Source: Candidatus Woesearchaeota archaeon (lineage in GTDB: Archaea; Nanobdellota; Nanobdellia; Woesearchaeales; GW2011-AR4). Taken from it: 64,000 nt of DNA. The DNA lies in contig JACPBQ010000002.1 in assembly GCA_016180235.1 (NCBI GenBank), forward strand, positions 153,055 through 217,054, in the 5' to 3' direction. Shown one piece after another: positions 24,969 to 35,050 of the stretch; the stretch's first letter is position 1, and each line of letters begins with the position of its first letter. The notes beneath the pieces are model-generated. The model did not search any database, was not told the DNA's origin, and saw only the letters and a list, made by a program, of their open reading frames with translations. Both the position numbers and the translations under genes were made by a program.

Positions 24969-27900
24969 ATGAAATCAAAAGGTACATTAATCCAGTTTAT
25001 TGCATTGCTTTTGTTAGAGATAATAATATTGTATCCTGTAAGCTTTGTGCATGCCTTGGACATTTCAAATGTTCAGATAACGGACGTAAGCTCCAGTTCT
25101 GCAAGGATAAAGTGGTTTACGGATGAGGTTGCGGATGGCAAGGTAAAGTACGGCCCGACAAAAGACCTTGGGTTTACTTCCAGGCACAGCACTTTTATTT
25201 TTGAGCACAGCCAGCTGCTGCAGGGCCTTGATTCGGAAAAGACCTATTTCCTTGAGATAGAGTCATCAAACGTAAATGGAGACATTAAAGCAGACAACAA
25301 CAACGGCCAGATGTATTCTTTCACCACAAAAGACATCACTCCTCCTGCAAAAGTGGAAGGGCTTGCAGTAACAGGCAAGACCAAAAGCTCCATAACGATG
25401 GCATGGCAGGCATCAGGCGCCCAGGACTTAAGCCGCTATAATATTTTCAGGAACAGCATAAGGATTGCAAATTCAACAGGCACGACATTCACAGACACAG
25501 GCCTTAATCCGGGATCGTCTTTTTCCTATAAAGTATCGGCAGTTGATGCGGCAGGAAATGAAGGTGCGCAGTCTGACACCGTGATTGTATCAACGGAAGC
25601 ATCAGGCCTTTCCAGCCCGGTGATTAGCGATGTGGATATAGCGGAAATAACTGACACAAGCGCAACAATAACGTGGCTGACAAGCAAAAACAGCACCTCG
25701 ATTGTTTTCTTTGGGGCTGACCAGGCACTCGATAGGGTGGAAGAGATAAAGCAGCCGGCAAGGAACCATTCCGTAACTCTTGAAGATCTCGAAAAAGGCG
25801 CTTCTTACAGTTTTATTGCAGGCTCATGCGATAATGACAATAACTGCGCAAATTCTTCGTTATCAACCTTTAAAGCCGGGCTTGGCGCGATAGCCCCGTC
25901 AATCAATGCAACAATCCCCATGTTTGTAAACAAAAAAGAGATTGGCATAGCAGGGTCGATAGAGCCTTTTTCGTCAGTTAAGCTTTTTGTAAATGACTTG
26001 AACTTCCCTGCAAGGGCATTGGACAGCAAGGAAACTTCAAAAGGCACATTTGAATTCCAGGATGTGCAGCTGCAGAAGGAGAATGTTATAAAGCTTCTTG
26101 CCACGGACAAGGCAGGCAATAAGAATGAGGCCATTTTCAGGGTAAGCGTCGATACGGAAAATCCCGTTGTTATTATTGACCAGGTCCCGGGAATGACATC
26201 AAAGAAGAATTTGACAATTATAGGAACAGTAGACGAGCCTGTCTTCATAAATTTCTTCCTGAGGTTCGGCTCGAAAGAAAAGCCGGAGAAGATAACAGGG
26301 CTTAAGGGCGCTGCAAAAAACAATTCGGTAACGCTGGAATGGAATGAGACAAAAGACAGGGATTTCAGCCATTATGTGGTCTACAGGAAAGATGTCGGGC
26401 CGATAGCGGTTGCAAAACCGGCATCATACGATACATATACGGACTTGCTCGTCAACAAGGGGCAGGAATACTCCTATTGGATTACCGCAATAGACAAATT
26501 CGGCAAGGAAAGCGACAAGTCTGATGCTGTTGCAGTAAAAGTCACTGAAGGAAGGCAGGATATACCAAAGCCGCAGCCTATAGACAGCCTCATCATAGAA
26601 AAGCCTGAGTTAAATATCAGCGTGAATAATTCTTTTTCAGGGTCATTAAAGCTTGAAAAAGATGGCGATTACACCCTGTTGATGGAGGTAATTGACAGGG
26701 CAAATAATAGGGTTACCGTCCAGAGAACATTGACATTGGACACAAAAAAACCCGACATAAAGATTACAAATCCCCCGTCAGGCACGATGATATTTGAAAA
26801 CTATGCAAATGAGATTGATATCAAAGGCATAACAGAGCCAAATGCAAAGGTTCATTTATACATAGAAAGGACTCCTTTGGGGCCGTTAAATAGATCAGCA
26901 GATATAGCTGGCTTGCCTGACGACATATTCAATATTGATGACTCTAAGCTTGACGCTGACTGCGCATTAAAGATTGGCGGGAAAAATTTCTGCCCGGAAT
27001 CAGCTGATTTTTCCACCACAGCGGACAGCGCAGGCAATTTTGAGTTTGACAATGTGGATATAACAAGCATTGCAGCTGCGGGCTTAAGCATAGAGCAGGT
27101 TCCCGGAACCCGGCTTATGGAAGAGATCAGGCCGGAAACAACGAAAACCTCAAGGCTTATTTTTATAGCGACTGACCCAGTGGGATTAAGAAATGCAAAA
27201 GAGCATACGGTAAGGGTAGGTACATGCTGGTCGGGGAACCAGAGCTGGGACCTTATCCCATTGTCAGAATTCCAGAGCCCGACATTCCTCAGCCCCCAAA
27301 GGCTTGCTGAAAACAAGGAAAGCATTTATTTCTTCTTTAATTATTCCTATATCGGCCGCGGCAAAGACGGGAAAATAGACAGCGTCTCTCTGCAAAAAGC
27401 CTGCTCAGGCACAGAAGTTTTAGGCGATAAGAGGTTTAACACAAGCTGCAAGATACTCCCATCGGGAGGCTTCTCGACTGCAGTGAATCCCGAAGGCACT
27501 GTGACATACACCCAGATTAAGCTGAACAGGGTCGAGAATATGGACAAGTTCCTGCAGAACGACTGGAATGACTTCTTCAATTCTTTGAGCAATGAACTGG
27601 CATTCCCCCTCAAGTTTACCATAAGGTACAGGCATACAGTAGACGGGAAAGAGATTGTTGAGACACAGACAACATGCCAGGAAGTGAGTTATGTCATGGA
27701 CAACAGCATAATAGACCCAAGAGAGATTCTTCCGGACTGGCTTTTGTATGATTTCGTTGATTTCCTGCAGAACTCAATAAAGGCAGTTAATGATATCAAC
27801 GAGCAGCTTAGCAAAGTAGTTGATTTTGTGACTGTGGGCTGCGTTTCAAGCTTCGTTTTGAGGATACCGGTGCAATTTTACAGGCGCCTTATAACCTTCA

Positions 27901-30900
27901 GCGAGGAAAAGATATTCCAGCTTAAGGATATAAGCAAAAGCATCATCCCGGGGTCCAACAACCTTATAAAATTCAATGTTAAGACTGAGCAGGACCAGGA
28001 ATACTGCAATGCTGTTGCAAACAGCGTCAAAACCCAGTACAAGCTAGGCGCAGAAAAAAATGCATTATTTGGCTTAAAGCTGAAATATTTCAGCGATAAT
28101 GACTTGAAAAGATGCTTCCCGGAGGTTGCGGGCATATGGGATACTGAGGCATCATTATACACTGCATACAGGTACACTTGCGACAGGATTTTCGGGCATC
28201 AGACTCCATCAGCATGGACTGAAAACCTGGATGATGAGAGGATATACCAGAGGATTCTGGAAGGCAGCCAATGCCCGAATGATCAAAGTGTTTATGGAAG
28301 GCCGATACAGGCTGTCAAATGCAGCGAGGCTGCCCCGCAATTCTTCGCAAGGCAGTTTTTTGCAGTGCAGAACCAGGATCGCTTTGGAGTGGATGATATC
28401 TGCTTTGTAGTCCCTATCAGCAACATAGGCACCGGGCAATTAGGCAGCGCCCAAAGAGGCAATCAGCTGTTCCAGTTAGGCAAGCTCGTTGAAGGGACTC
28501 AAAATATTTATGAGATTACAGGAGTAACCCAAATAGGCTATTCTACCGAAGTAAGGTATGCAATAAAGCAGACAGAAAAAAGCTTCCTCACAAACAGGCC
28601 GGAAACATGCGAGCAGTTATGCACTGGAAGCGCGCCTGGCTTGCAGAAAGATACTGCTATAATGGACGGTAAAACTTATAACACTTACCCTATAAAAGAC
28701 CTGAAAAAAGATCCAAGAAACCCGACCGATCCTAATAAGAAAGCTATTCCTGTATGTGAAACAGCTGCACGGTGCAATGAATGGGCTGCGCAGGCTGCAC
28801 AGACTGGCCAAAAGGCAGAGATTGTACTTTCTGATAATTCCGGCAAAGAAGTGGTAGTAAATATAGACACTGCAAAAAGGCAGGGCTATACAAGCGACTG
28901 CTTTCCCCCGAAAACTGAGTTTTCAGATGTAAGCGACAATCCCCAGCAAAGGTATGAATGCTGCTGCTTAAACACAAAAAGCCAAACTGCTCCAACAGTA
29001 TATTATCTTTATGATGATTTCAACAGGTACGAGGATGACAAAGGCGCAAAGCAGAGTTCATTCCAATCAAAGTCAGGTGAGGGAGTTCCTGCTGGTTTTA
29101 ATGACATGCAGTGGAGCTACAGGTACTGGAAAGAAGGGTATATTACTTTATCCAAACAGACTACACAATCAGGAAGGAATATCCAGCACAACCAGTACAA
29201 TCCAAACAGGTACATAGAAGGGAGGGATTATCCTGCATGTTTTGGCCAGAATAATTACCTGTATGATGGCGGCTTGCTCAGCCCCGGGCCTGCAGAAGGC
29301 GATGTTGGAAAGTTGGTCATGATAGATTCCAGGCAGCAGTTTGAAAGCGCATTTTTCTGCGCCAATATCGCTGGCATACAGAACCGGCTTGTCATGCTGA
29401 ATAATATGCAAAGCGCCCTGGCAAGCTGCCTCATAGATGTCAGGCAAACAGGGACCTCGGATGCTGCTGCATGCAAGGAATTCTTCACAAGATATGTATG
29501 CTCTTCAGTATGGCAGGCAATTAACTTCGCCCAAAGCTTGTTTACAGACTCATGCTCATTATCGCCTATCGCGCTGGATGCAAATGCAACTGAAGATTAT
29601 GCTGCTACAATAAGCGACGGCTTTAAGGCTGTGACGCAAAGCATTACAGATTCCCAATCAGAGCTTGCAGGTGAATATGGAAATGCTGAATTGAATAATT
29701 TATTGGGGACGGGTACAGGAGAGATCGCAAGGAAAGTCTGCTTGGCAGCATTCGGCTATGACTGGGACTTGAGCCTGCAGAATATTGTTGATGCTGCTTA
29801 CTCCCAATCATTTGAAACCCTTGTGCAAAAAACAACAGGAACAAGAGAGTATTTGACGATAGATCCGACAAGCGGCCAGGCAAGATACGATTACAGGTCT
29901 TCATGGATAATAAATCCGGGATGTGAAATTGAAAGCTATAGGGTGGAATTGGCATGCGTAAGCAGGAATGAATTGAATAGGGAAGGAGCCTTTGTTGATC
30001 CTTTATCCTCTATTGGAGTAGCTTCCAGAGGTATAAGATGCGATGCAGTAGGAAGTCCCGATGGGAATAACTGTGACTGCCTGAATCTTGACAAGGAGCA
30101 GACCAGGACATTTTTCACATCAAAAGGCAAATTGCTGCAGAACAAGTTTGTGCAGCAGGCCCAGGACGAGATTGTCTCCTCGCTATACAGGTATGACCAC
30201 CTCAAGTTTACTTTAAGGCCAAGCCCTAAGCTGAAAGGCAATTTGAGAAGCACCTGCTTCCCGCCGGGGCATGAGGACGGGGTATTCTATTTCCCGTTAA
30301 GCGACAAGACAGCCAGGGACATAGCTGCATGCAAGCTGGAGCCTATATCGGGAGTTTTCCAATGCACTGGTGCTCTTGACTTCTGGAGCAAGAAAGGGCT
30401 GGCTAATATAGTGGATGTCACAATAAACGGGGAAAAGCCAAAAGACAATTCATTCACAGTATTCAGGGGAGATCCTCTAATATTGACACCGACAATTTTC
30501 AAGACTCCTGGTTCTCCGAGCAAATGTTTGGTGATGCAGCTTGAGAAGCAGGGAGTAGGGATAAATTATCCAAAGGTAGAGACCATAAACGTTGATGGCA
30601 CATACCAGTACTCCCCTATAACGCTGGATGAGAATGTGCAGCCAGTCCAGAATCTGGGGATTTTGCCGTCAGCACGATTTGATGGATGCGAATCAGTAGA
30701 CAAGGCATCAAGGTTGTGCCAGGATATAATGTCAAGGCAAAGGCCAACTATCGGGGTTTTGCAGAGAGGAAATATTCAGGATATTGATTTGGCTGTAACT
30801 TTCATTGATGAAAAACCCGAAGATGGAAGGATCGACACAAGTGAAAGCAGCCAGGATATAATGCAGGTAAGTATATTGGGAAGCGCTGTTGATTCAAAAG

Positions 30901-31742
30901 TATTGGGAAAAGGTGGTTGGTATGATGAAAGCAGGAAAAAGCCTGTTATCGACAAGCCGGAATACAACATAAAACTGCAGATAAACAGCGTTCCTCCTTT
31001 TACATCTGAAGTCAAATCAGCGACGTATACGCAGCTGATACCTTCAATAACCGGCAGTCAGACCGGCATAAGCTCAACTGGCATAAATACTTTTACTAAT
31101 CTAAATACCCTCTCTGACAACATATGGCGCTTAAGGTTAAGCCTGTTTGAAGCAGATGAGAATACTTTCCTCTGCCAAAGGTATAATGCAGGTGAATTAG
31201 TGCAGTACCAGGGGACAAAGCAGGAAAAAACATACACAATAAGGGTTGCAGGCCAAAGCCTTGATGCAGACGCTCCCAGGGTAACGGTAAATGTTTTTCC
31301 TGCAGAAATTAAGCAAACAGGCGAAACAGCAAGATTGACTGTTGAGGCAACTGATGAAACAAAGCTGGGAAAGATCAATTTTGAGTTGACAAAGCCCGGA
31401 GCATTTAGATCCAATTGGAATAATGTTAACAGCCAGCTTGAAAGCCTTTGCAGGTCGGATGCCTTGCAGGGGAGCGGGGACAGCAAAGTATGCCTGATAG
31501 ATGTTGACGGCAGCAAGCTTGATGCTGATATACCCGGGACATACAGGGTTACGGTAACAGTGCCTGATGAGGATAAAATATCCCATCTTACAACAAGGGA
31601 AGCGACAATCGAGGTCCTATGCGGCCCTTCATCTGACAATTCCTATGGGGTGTGCATGCAGGGAGGAAGGTGTAGCAATGTATTGAAAGATGTAGGCAAC
31701 TGCCAGACAGGATTTGAGTGCTGCAGAAGGTTCCAGGGTTGA
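24969..31742 (+). CDS. Giant secreted protein with fibronectin type III and cysteine-rich regions, cassette C
   Basis: A 2257-aa protein. The start is ATG 24969, one base after the previous stop and directly before a Sec signal (LIQFIALLLLEIIILYPVSFVHA). Fibronectin type III domains lie at about 31-121, 125-215 and 222-310, an Ig-like domain at about 315-405, another fibronectin domain at about 440-535, and further Ig-like units to about 760 ('D....DAAGNEG', 'DKFGKES' turns). From about 790 it becomes Cys-rich and helical: 'FFCANIAGIQNRL.ML..MQ.ALASCL' with 'CKEFFTRYVCSSVW' recalls the cassette A and B Cys modules. It ends in 'CMQGGRC..V...GNC..GFECC'. Inferred: a long extracellular adhesin-like component. 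Confidence 0.8.
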   Translation: MKSKGTLIQFIALLLLEIIILYPVSFVHALDISNVQITDVSSSSARIKWFTDEVADGKVKYGPTKDLGFTSRHSTFIFEHSQLLQGLDSEKTYFLEIESSNVNGDIKADNNNGQMYSFTTKDITPPAKVEGLAVTGKTKSSITMAWQASGAQDLSRYNIFRNSIRIANSTGTTFTDTGLNPGSSFSYKVSAVDAAGNEGAQSDTVIVSTEASGLSSPVISDVDIAEITDTSATITWLTSKNSTSIVFFGADQALDRVEEIKQPARNHSVTLEDLEKGASYSFIAGSCDNDNNCANSSLSTFKAGLGAIAPSINATIPMFVNKKEIGIAGSIEPFSSVKLFVNDLNFPARALDSKETSKGTFEFQDVQLQKENVIKLLATDKAGNKNEAIFRVSVDTENPVVIIDQVPGMTSKKNLTIIGTVDEPVFINFFLRFGSKEKPEKITGLKGAAKNNSVTLEWNETKDRDFSHYVVYRKDVGPIAVAKPASYDTYTDLLVNKGQEYSYWITAIDKFGKESDKSDAVAVKVTEGRQDIPKPQPIDSLIIEKPELNISVNNSFSGSLKLEKDGDYTLLMEVIDRANNRVTVQRTLTLDTKKPDIKITNPPSGTMIFENYANEIDIKGITEPNAKVHLYIERTPLGPLNRSADIAGLPDDIFNIDDSKLDADCALKIGGKNFCPESADFSTTADSAGNFEFDNVDITSIAAAGLSIEQVPGTRLMEEIRPETTKTSRLIFIATDPVGLRNAKEHTVRVGTCWSGNQSWDLIPLSEFQSPTFLSPQRLAENKESIYFFFNYSYIGRGKDGKIDSVSLQKACSGTEVLGDKRFNTSCKILPSGGFSTAVNPEGTVTYTQIKLNRVENMDKFLQNDWNDFFNSLSNELAFPLKFTIRYRHTVDGKEIVETQTTCQEVSYVMDNSIIDPREILPDWLLYDFVDFLQNSIKAVNDINEQLSKVVDFVTVGCVSSFVLRIPVQFYRRLITFSEEKIFQLKDISKSIIPGSNNLIKFNVKTEQDQEYCNAVANSVKTQYKLGAEKNALFGLKLKYFSDNDLKRCFPEVAGIWDTEASLYTAYRYTCDRIFGHQTPSAWTENLDDERIYQRILEGSQCPNDQSVYGRPIQAVKCSEAAPQFFARQFFAVQNQDRFGVDDICFVVPISNIGTGQLGSAQRGNQLFQLGKLVEGTQNIYEITGVTQIGYSTEVRYAIKQTEKSFLTNRPETCEQLCTGSAPGLQKDTAIMDGKTYNTYPIKDLKKDPRNPTDPNKKAIPVCETAARCNEWAAQAAQTGQKAEIVLSDNSGKEVVVNIDTAKRQGYTSDCFPPKTEFSDVSDNPQQRYECCCLNTKSQTAPTVYYLYDDFNRYEDDKGAKQSSFQSKSGEGVPAGFNDMQWSYRYWKEGYITLSKQTTQSGRNIQHNQYNPNRYIEGRDYPACFGQNNYLYDGGLLSPGPAEGDVGKLVMIDSRQQFESAFFCANIAGIQNRLVMLNNMQSALASCLIDVRQTGTSDAAACKEFFTRYVCSSVWQAINFAQSLFTDSCSLSPIALDANATEDYAATISDGFKAVTQSITDSQSELAGEYGNAELNNLLGTGTGEIARKVCLAAFGYDWDLSLQNIVDAAYSQSFETLVQKTTGTREYLTIDPTSGQARYDYRSSWIINPGCEIESYRVELACVSRNELNREGAFVDPLSSIGVASRGIRCDAVGSPDGNNCDCLNLDKEQTRTFFTSKGKLLQNKFVQQAQDEIVSSLYRYDHLKFTLRPSPKLKGNLRSTCFPPGHEDGVFYFPLSDKTARDIAACKLEPISGVFQCTGALDFWSKKGLANIVDVTINGEKPKDNSFTVFRGDPLILTPTIFKTPGSPSKCLVMQLEKQGVGINYPKVETINVDGTYQYSPITLDENVQPVQNLGILPSARFDGCESVDKASRLCQDIMSRQRPTIGVLQRGNIQDIDLAVTFIDEKPEDGRIDTSESSQDIMQVSILGSAVDSKVLGKGGWYDESRKKPVIDKPEYNIKLQINSVPPFTSEVKSATYTQLIPSITGSQTGISSTGINTFTNLNTLSDNIWRLRLSLFEADENTFLCQRYNAGELVQYQGTKQEKTYTIRVAGQSLDADAPRVTVNVFPAEIKQTGETARLTVEATDETKLGKINFELTKPGAFRSNWNNVNSQLESLCRSDALQGSGDSKVCLIDVDGSKLDADIPGTYRVTVTVPDEDKISHLTTREATIEVLCGPSSDNSYGVCMQGGRCSNVLKDVGNCQTGFECCRRFQG

Positions 31743-31744
31743 AA

Positions 31745-32587
31745 ATGGCCTCTGAAAATAAAATTATAAGCTCGCTGAAAGAGTCATTTTTAATAATCAA
31801 AAAAAACAAGAGGATTTTTTTGCTGGTTTTTATTCTTCAGGTTTTATTCATTTCATTTGTAATTGCGGCCAATGCATACTACGTGCCGCGGATATTGCAG
31901 AGCATACAGGATGCAATAGGCTATGCGGAAGCGCTGAATATAAATCCCGAAGCTGGGGATATCGGCATATTGCAGCAGAAAAGCCCCCTCGGCGAAGATC
32001 CATTATTGATAAGCAGAAATTACAGCCTAATTATTAAAAATTCCATTAGTTTATTGGTTCTTATTTTTTTGATATTTGCCGTTGTCAATGGCCTGGCATG
32101 GTATTTTGCATCCAATATAGCGGAAAAAAGGAAAAAATTGTTTTCATTGAAGGGCATTTTTCCTTATATGCTGAAATTTTTCATTATGTCGGTTTTTTTG
32201 TCATTTTTCATCTATTTATTGGCCTATAACCTTGTTAATATTGCATTCAGCGGCTACCTTTCAGTAAAACCTATGGATTTTATTCCGTTATTGTTGATAG
32301 TTGTAATGGCCATATATTTCATCCATATTTCGGTCCCGATACTTGATAAAATCAGGCTTAAAGAAACGCCAAAAAAAATAATTCGATTGGGAGCAAAAAA
32401 ATTTGTTCCGGTAATAATTTCCTATTTGATAATTTTAATTTTTATAATGGCCTCTTTGTTTTTGATTTTTTATTTTATAGAACTAAATCTGTTTTTATTG
32501 CTGGCTTCTGTCTTATTGTCAATTTTCGTCTTTGCCTGGAGCAAAATCTTTTTTGCTGTTATTATCAGGAAATTAAGCGGCTTGTGA
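31745..32587 (+). CDS. Six-helix integral membrane protein, cassette C
   Basis: A 280-aa paralogue of the membrane protein at 21725. The start is ATG 31745, two bases after the preceding stop. A basic N-terminus (SLKESFLIIKKNKRIF) is followed by helix 1, a long extracytoplasmic loop (about 45-90, with YVPRILQSIQDAIGYAEALN and QQKSPLGEDP) and five more helices. It ends in a basic tail. The 3' end overlaps the convergent gene at 32573 by 15 bases. No known family motif. Inferred: membrane partner of the giant surface protein. Confidence 0.7.
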   Translation: MASENKIISSLKESFLIIKKNKRIFLLVFILQVLFISFVIAANAYYVPRILQSIQDAIGYAEALNINPEAGDIGILQQKSPLGEDPLLISRNYSLIIKNSISLLVLIFLIFAVVNGLAWYFASNIAEKRKKLFSLKGIFPYMLKFFIMSVFLSFFIYLLAYNLVNIAFSGYLSVKPMDFIPLLLIVVMAIYFIHISVPILDKIRLKETPKKIIRLGAKKFVPVIISYLIILIFIMASLFLIFYFIELNLFLLLASVLLSIFVFAWSKIFFAVIIRKLSGL

Positions 32588-33925
32588 TTCTTGGGCATTG
32601 TCGTTTGCCGGTCCTTGGTCATCTGCTGTCTCTGACGCCTCAGCCTTATTTGACTCATAATTATTTCCCGCACCATCAGGATTAGGCTCTCCATCTGCAG
32701 ATTCTTCTATAGCCTCTTCCAGCCTGCTTTCTCCGGAATCGCTTTCTTCACTTTCCTTGTTTTTGTCATACTCATTTACTTTATCGCTGACATAAGCCAC
32801 TGCCTCTTCTCCTTCCAGCCCCATGTCCTCTGCCTCTTTAGCAGCTTCCAGCGCTATGGATTCCAGCTTGCTCATTCCTCTGGCCCTTCCTTCCTGAAAT
32901 TCCTCTGCTGACGCATACCAGTGCCTTGATAATACATCGTATATCTTTCCCTGTGAAGTGCCCTCCCTTGAAGCTGCCCTTTTTGCATTTACCCTTCCGT
33001 GCATCATTCTAATGCCAGATTCAGAGTCTTTTTCAGATACCCCTTCCTCTTCGTAAAGATGCGCTGTCTCGTGCTCTATGACATTCGCAATATATGTATC
33101 CACAAATTTCTGTGCTGATATTCCTTTATATCCATGGGCATGTGCAAGTTTCCATGCTTCAGATACTAGTTTATTGGACAAAGCAATATGCTTCCTGTAG
33201 ATTGTTACTGCGTGAGCATGCATCCTGTCCAAATCCCCTGCTCCAATTCCTTTGAGCTGCCTATCCTGGTCAAAACCTTCAGATAAAAGTGCATCTCTCC
33301 ACTCCATTGCCCTGTCAGTAAAAGGCACATAGCCTAAGCCCGGGACATAATTTAGCCTTTCTGAAAACAGGTATTTCCTGAAACTATGTTCCGCTGTTGC
33401 CGCTTGGCTTGTCATCTTGCCAAAATCATTATTCGCAATATTGCCATACATAGTCATTAGCTTTATAGGCACATTAACATCAGTCATAGTGGAAAATCTG
33501 CTGTATTCCGGTGTTATTTCAGGGCCGAGTGTCATAATTCCGTGAGTTTGCGGCTTATGGCCGGTTGTAAGTATAGGATTTCCGGCAGTCCATGGAACAA
33601 AATAATTAGCCTTGTCTTCCCATGAGTATATATGCCCTAAAGCTGCCAGGTCTTTCTTGTCAACTTCAGTAGTCCTATAGCAGGTAGCTACCCTCAGCTT
33701 GCTGTTGTCGTTTGCAACAGAATAATAATGGATAGTATGGGCCATTAAAGCCTCAAAAGTCTGTGCAGCTGATGTGTTGTTCCAGGAGAATGAAGGCGCC
33801 CATGGTCCTTTGCTTGCCTTATTGCCAAAAACAGTAATAAAGTTTGCCGGATTTTCTTTGCTGGGCTTCCCAGTATAATGATCACTGTATATCCCATAGG
33901 TCCCAAAACTATCAGGCAATCCCAT
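32573..33925 (-). CDS. Hypothetical protein with HExxH motif, possible zinc metallopeptidase
   Basis: A 450-aa protein with no signal peptide. HETAH at residues 285-289 sits in a helix (FVDTYIANVIEHETAHLYEEEG), which is the zinc-peptidase signature, with further acidic residues and a His nearby (RMMHGRVN, about 307-314) that could be the third ligand. The N-terminal 250 residues look globular but unfamiliar. The last 90 residues are highly acidic and low-complexity (EESDSGESRLEEAIEES). A GGGTGG sequence precedes the ATG. It overlaps the convergent membrane gene by 15 bases and lies about 100 bases after another unknown gene on the same strand. Protease activity is inference from one motif. 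Confidence 0.55.
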   Translation of the reverse strand: MGLPDSFGTYGIYSDHYTGKPSKENPANFITVFGNKASKGPWAPSFSWNNTSAAQTFEALMAHTIHYYSVANDNSKLRVATCYRTTEVDKKDLAALGHIYSWEDKANYFVPWTAGNPILTTGHKPQTHGIMTLGPEITPEYSRFSTMTDVNVPIKLMTMYGNIANNDFGKMTSQAATAEHSFRKYLFSERLNYVPGLGYVPFTDRAMEWRDALLSEGFDQDRQLKGIGAGDLDRMHAHAVTIYRKHIALSNKLVSEAWKLAHAHGYKGISAQKFVDTYIANVIEHETAHLYEEEGVSEKDSESGIRMMHGRVNAKRAASREGTSQGKIYDVLSRHWYASAEEFQEGRARGMSKLESIALEAAKEAEDMGLEGEEAVAYVSDKVNEYDKNKESEESDSGESRLEEAIEESADGEPNPDGAGNNYESNKAEASETADDQGPANDNAQESQAA

Positions 33926-34022
33926 TTTCCACCCAAAATACTATTATGTAACTATCTTATAGTGGTAAAAGTAGTATATAAAGCTTTCGGTTTTTTAGAA
34001 TATTTATTGCCAGAAATTGGAA

Positions 34023-34922
34023 TTATGCTGCATGTCTAAGCTCATAATTGTCATTGGCAGCGTCTCTAATATCACCAACCTTAACTTTATTGCCTTTCAA
34101 TATCTTAGGCATTTCCCTATGGTATACTGCAGATTTAGGATTCTTGTGGTGAGGCGCATCAGGATTGTCAAGATACTGGCCCAGGATATTGTCTAATTCT
34201 CCCTTCAAGTCATTTAAAGAACGCATCTTATCAAAATTTGGTGCATATTGGCCCCCAGACGCCATCCTGCCTAATTGCCCAAGAACTACTTTATACGAGT
34301 CAAGCCTGTCAAGATCAGCATCTTCCAGATGTCTTGTGTTATAATGCAATGAAGCTTGGGTTAAATTGCTTACCAAGTCGCCTATCATAAGTTTAACTAA
34401 AAGAGCTCTTGCTTTTTTTCCATCAGGATTATTTTTCTGGGCATCATACCACAATTCCCCTATGTTCTCCTCGCTCAGCTTATTTTTGGCTCCAATCTGG
34501 ATAAGTTTGCCGTATAAATCCTGCGGTGATTTGTCTATCCACTCCCTATGCTCTGCTGTCTTTGCTATCTCATTCAGGAATTCCTGTAATCCGTTTTCAC
34601 TTTCATTGTCTAATTCACTGTTTGCAGAGGCTTGCTCCAAATGCCTTCCTAATTCCCTATATTTTGCCCGATAAGCATCAACATCCGCTAAAAAATTACC
34701 CAGGCCTTTTTTGTCCTCTTCATGTATCGGCGCTGTTAAAAGTTTGACAAGTCCCTTATTGCCCTTATACATTACACCATTATTGTCCTCAGAAGGACCA
34801 AACATATCAGCATAATTATCGAGCTGTTCTTCATGGTATTTTTTTCTTTTAGCTCTAAATTTTTCAAAATCTACTATAGGATCTATTACAGCTTCTTCGC
34901 CTTTTAATACTTTAGTCGGCAT
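34023..34922 (-). CDS. Hypothetical helical protein
   Basis: A 299-aa soluble, mostly helical protein rich in Asn, Asp and Lys, with no membrane helix or recognisable motif. Both it and the neighbouring 450-aa protein contain Asp/Asn-rich C-terminal stretches (DAANDNYELRHAA here; GPANDNAQESQAA there), a shared 'AxxxANDN' ending that hints at a common C-terminal signal or common origin. A TATA-like box (AAACATTTATATT on the minus strand, about 34950-34965) precedes the ATG at 34922. Function unknown. Confidence 0.6.
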   Translation of the reverse strand: MPTKVLKGEEAVIDPIVDFEKFRAKRKKYHEEQLDNYADMFGPSEDNNGVMYKGNKGLVKLLTAPIHEEDKKGLGNFLADVDAYRAKYRELGRHLEQASANSELDNESENGLQEFLNEIAKTAEHREWIDKSPQDLYGKLIQIGAKNKLSEENIGELWYDAQKNNPDGKKARALLVKLMIGDLVSNLTQASLHYNTRHLEDADLDRLDSYKVVLGQLGRMASGGQYAPNFDKMRSLNDLKGELDNILGQYLDNPDAPHHKNPKSAVYHREMPKILKGNKVKVGDIRDAANDNYELRHAA

Positions 34923-35050
34923 TTTTGTATCTCAATCATTAAACTTTGTTAATATAAATGTTTCGCTTTAAAAAAGCTGGTTTTTAGGTTTTGTTTATTT
35001 GTAACTACAATTTAATAGTAAAACTTCTATATAAACCTTCCGCTTTTAGT

